From Scatavimonas merdipullorum (lineage in GTDB: Bacteria; Bacillota; Clostridia; Oscillospirales; Acutalibacteraceae), in the NCBI GenBank assembly GCA_018712865.1, contig DVGH01000056.1, positions 1 to 43,675 of the forward strand: a DNA stretch of 43,675 nucleotides. The letters run 5' to 3'. Position numbers and translations under genes: made by a program. Position 1 is the first letter of the stretch; every line of letters starts with the position of its first letter. Below the pieces are notes generated by a model. That model saw only the letters and a list, made by a program, of their open reading frames with translations, was not told where the DNA came from and did no database searches. This document shows, in pieces, positions 43,050 through 43,675 of this stretch.

Positions 43050-43675
43050 ATGAAAGAGCAAGCAAGAAAATGCGTGGCGCTGCTTGTCGTATTTTCCATT
43101 TTGTTAAGCATGACGTGTTTAGGCGCGTTTGCAGTGGAAACAGACGACAGCGCGGCAGCAGATAGCATCACCGTGCTTAAGTATGGTGATGTAAACGGAG
43201 ATGGAATCGTTTCAACCAGAGATGCACTGGAAATGCAAAAACACATTGCATCTATGCTTGTCCTGACCGGCGACGCTTTTGTTGCGGGTGATGTAAATGG
43301 GGACGGCAAGGTTGCCGTAGCAGATGTTTTGCTGGTACAGCGGTATGTGGCAAAAGAAATAGACAGGTTCCCTGTTGAAGAAAAACCAACAGACCCGCCG
43401 ACACAGCCGACGGATCCCCCCACACAGCCGACGGACCCGCCGACACAGCCGACGGACCCGCCGACACAGCCGACAAATCCGCCGACACAGCCGACGGACC
43501 CACCGACACAGCCGACAAATCCGCCGACACAGCCGACGGACCCACCGACACAGCCAACGAACCCGCCGACACAGCCAACGAACCCGCCGACACAGCCGAC
43601 AGACCCACCGACACAGCCGACGAACCCGCCCACACAGCCGACGGAACCCTCAGAGCAGCCGACAACACCTCCGGC
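43050..43675 (+). CDS. Secreted protein with N-terminal dockerin and PTDPPTQ repeats, cut by the window end
   Basis: The 5' part of a gene running off the right edge (208 codons visible). A signal peptide (about 1-28, KEQARKC then VALLVVFSILLSM) is followed by a type I dockerin at 46-105 with two calcium loops, GDVNGDGIVSTRDA and GDVNGDGKVAVADV. From residue 113, twelve repeats of PTDPPTQ or PTNPPTQ and a thirteenth PTEPSEQ form a stiff, probably glycosylated linker. What the linker joins lies outside the window, perhaps a catalytic or binding domain. AAGGATGG precedes ATG 43050. Dockerins are usually C-terminal, so an N-terminal one is less common. Confidence 0.85.
   Translation, partial: MKEQARKCVALLVVFSILLSMTCLGAFAVETDDSAAADSITVLKYGDVNGDGIVSTRDALEMQKHIASMLVLTGDAFVAGDVNGDGKVAVADVLLVQRYVAKEIDRFPVEEKPTDPPTQPTDPPTQPTDPPTQPTDPPTQPTNPPTQPTDPPTQPTNPPTQPTDPPTQPTNPPTQPTNPPTQPTDPPTQPTNPPTQPTEPSEQPTTPP
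43386..43658 (+). repeat. Tandem 21-bp repeat coding PT(D/N)PPTQ
   Basis: Thirteen units of 21 bp, alternating GAC, GAT, AAT and AAC at the third codon, the last one diverged (PTEPSEQ). It is prone to slippage and assembly collapse, so the unit number may not be exact. Confidence 0.93.

Noticed and set aside
42872..43633. Minus-strand Gly/Val-rich frames with GCVGGFVGCVGG repeats
   Set aside because: They are antisense shadows of the PTDPPTQ repeat; the plus frame has signal peptide, dockerin and ribosome-binding site.

Overview
The window looks like chromosome of an anaerobic, spore-forming Firmicute of the class Clostridia, most likely a gut or rumen Ruminococcaceae/Oscillospiraceae-like bacterium. 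The reasons are three T-box leaders on aminoacyl-tRNA synthetase genes, a SAM-I riboswitch on metK, SpoIID, RNase Y, ThyX, the diaminopimelate aminotransferase route (DapL plus DapF), an ANTAR regulator with a pseudo-receiver, and two secreted proteins with type I dockerins. The lineage is inferred from gene families; no 16S rRNA or other marker RNA is present.

Layout. 1-500: the distal end of a type I-C-like CRISPR array (7 good repeats plus a degenerate palindromic end); leader and cas genes would lie to the left, outside the window. 500-2400: a conserved clostridial Cys-rich protein gene that seems to have lost its 5' end at the array boundary, a ferritin-like protein on the minus strand, and a poorly explained gap. 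2400-7900: an amidase, then a run of plus-strand genes: thyX and tmk (dTTP supply), a DUF2156 protein and a GNAT protein that overlap, a DJ-1/PfpI protein, and 5-formyl-THF cyclo-ligase. 8000-13900: mltG, a U32 peptidase-family gene, and a T-box-controlled alaS. 14000-18100: spoIID (minus), an 8-TM membrane protein, and a secreted leucine-rich-repeat protein ending in a dockerin. 18100-21000: T-box and thrS, then a DUF4358 protein. 21000-24400 (minus): SAM riboswitch and metK, and rny behind a long leader. 24500-26600: gap and an ANTAR regulator. 26600-34900: carA, carB read in frame into dapF, pyrG and dapL, linking carbamoyl phosphate and CTP supply with lysine/cell-wall precursor synthesis. 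34900-41200: YgiQ-type radical SAM protein, an MBL-fold protein with a small DUF3006 partner, T-box and tyrS, mscL, and an M15 DD-carboxypeptidase. 41200-42700 (minus): glyS with a short leader and no T-box. 42900-end: a promoter, a structured leader and the 5' part of a second dockerin protein with a long PTDPPTQ repeat.

Most of the window is housekeeping. The points I find most worth a second look are the stop-less carB-dapF junction, a terminator-shaped hairpin inside carA, the structured leader of the last dockerin gene, the over-extended palindrome at the end of the CRISPR array together with the truncated gene beside it, and the long leader upstream of rny. No complete new defence or mobile system is visible.
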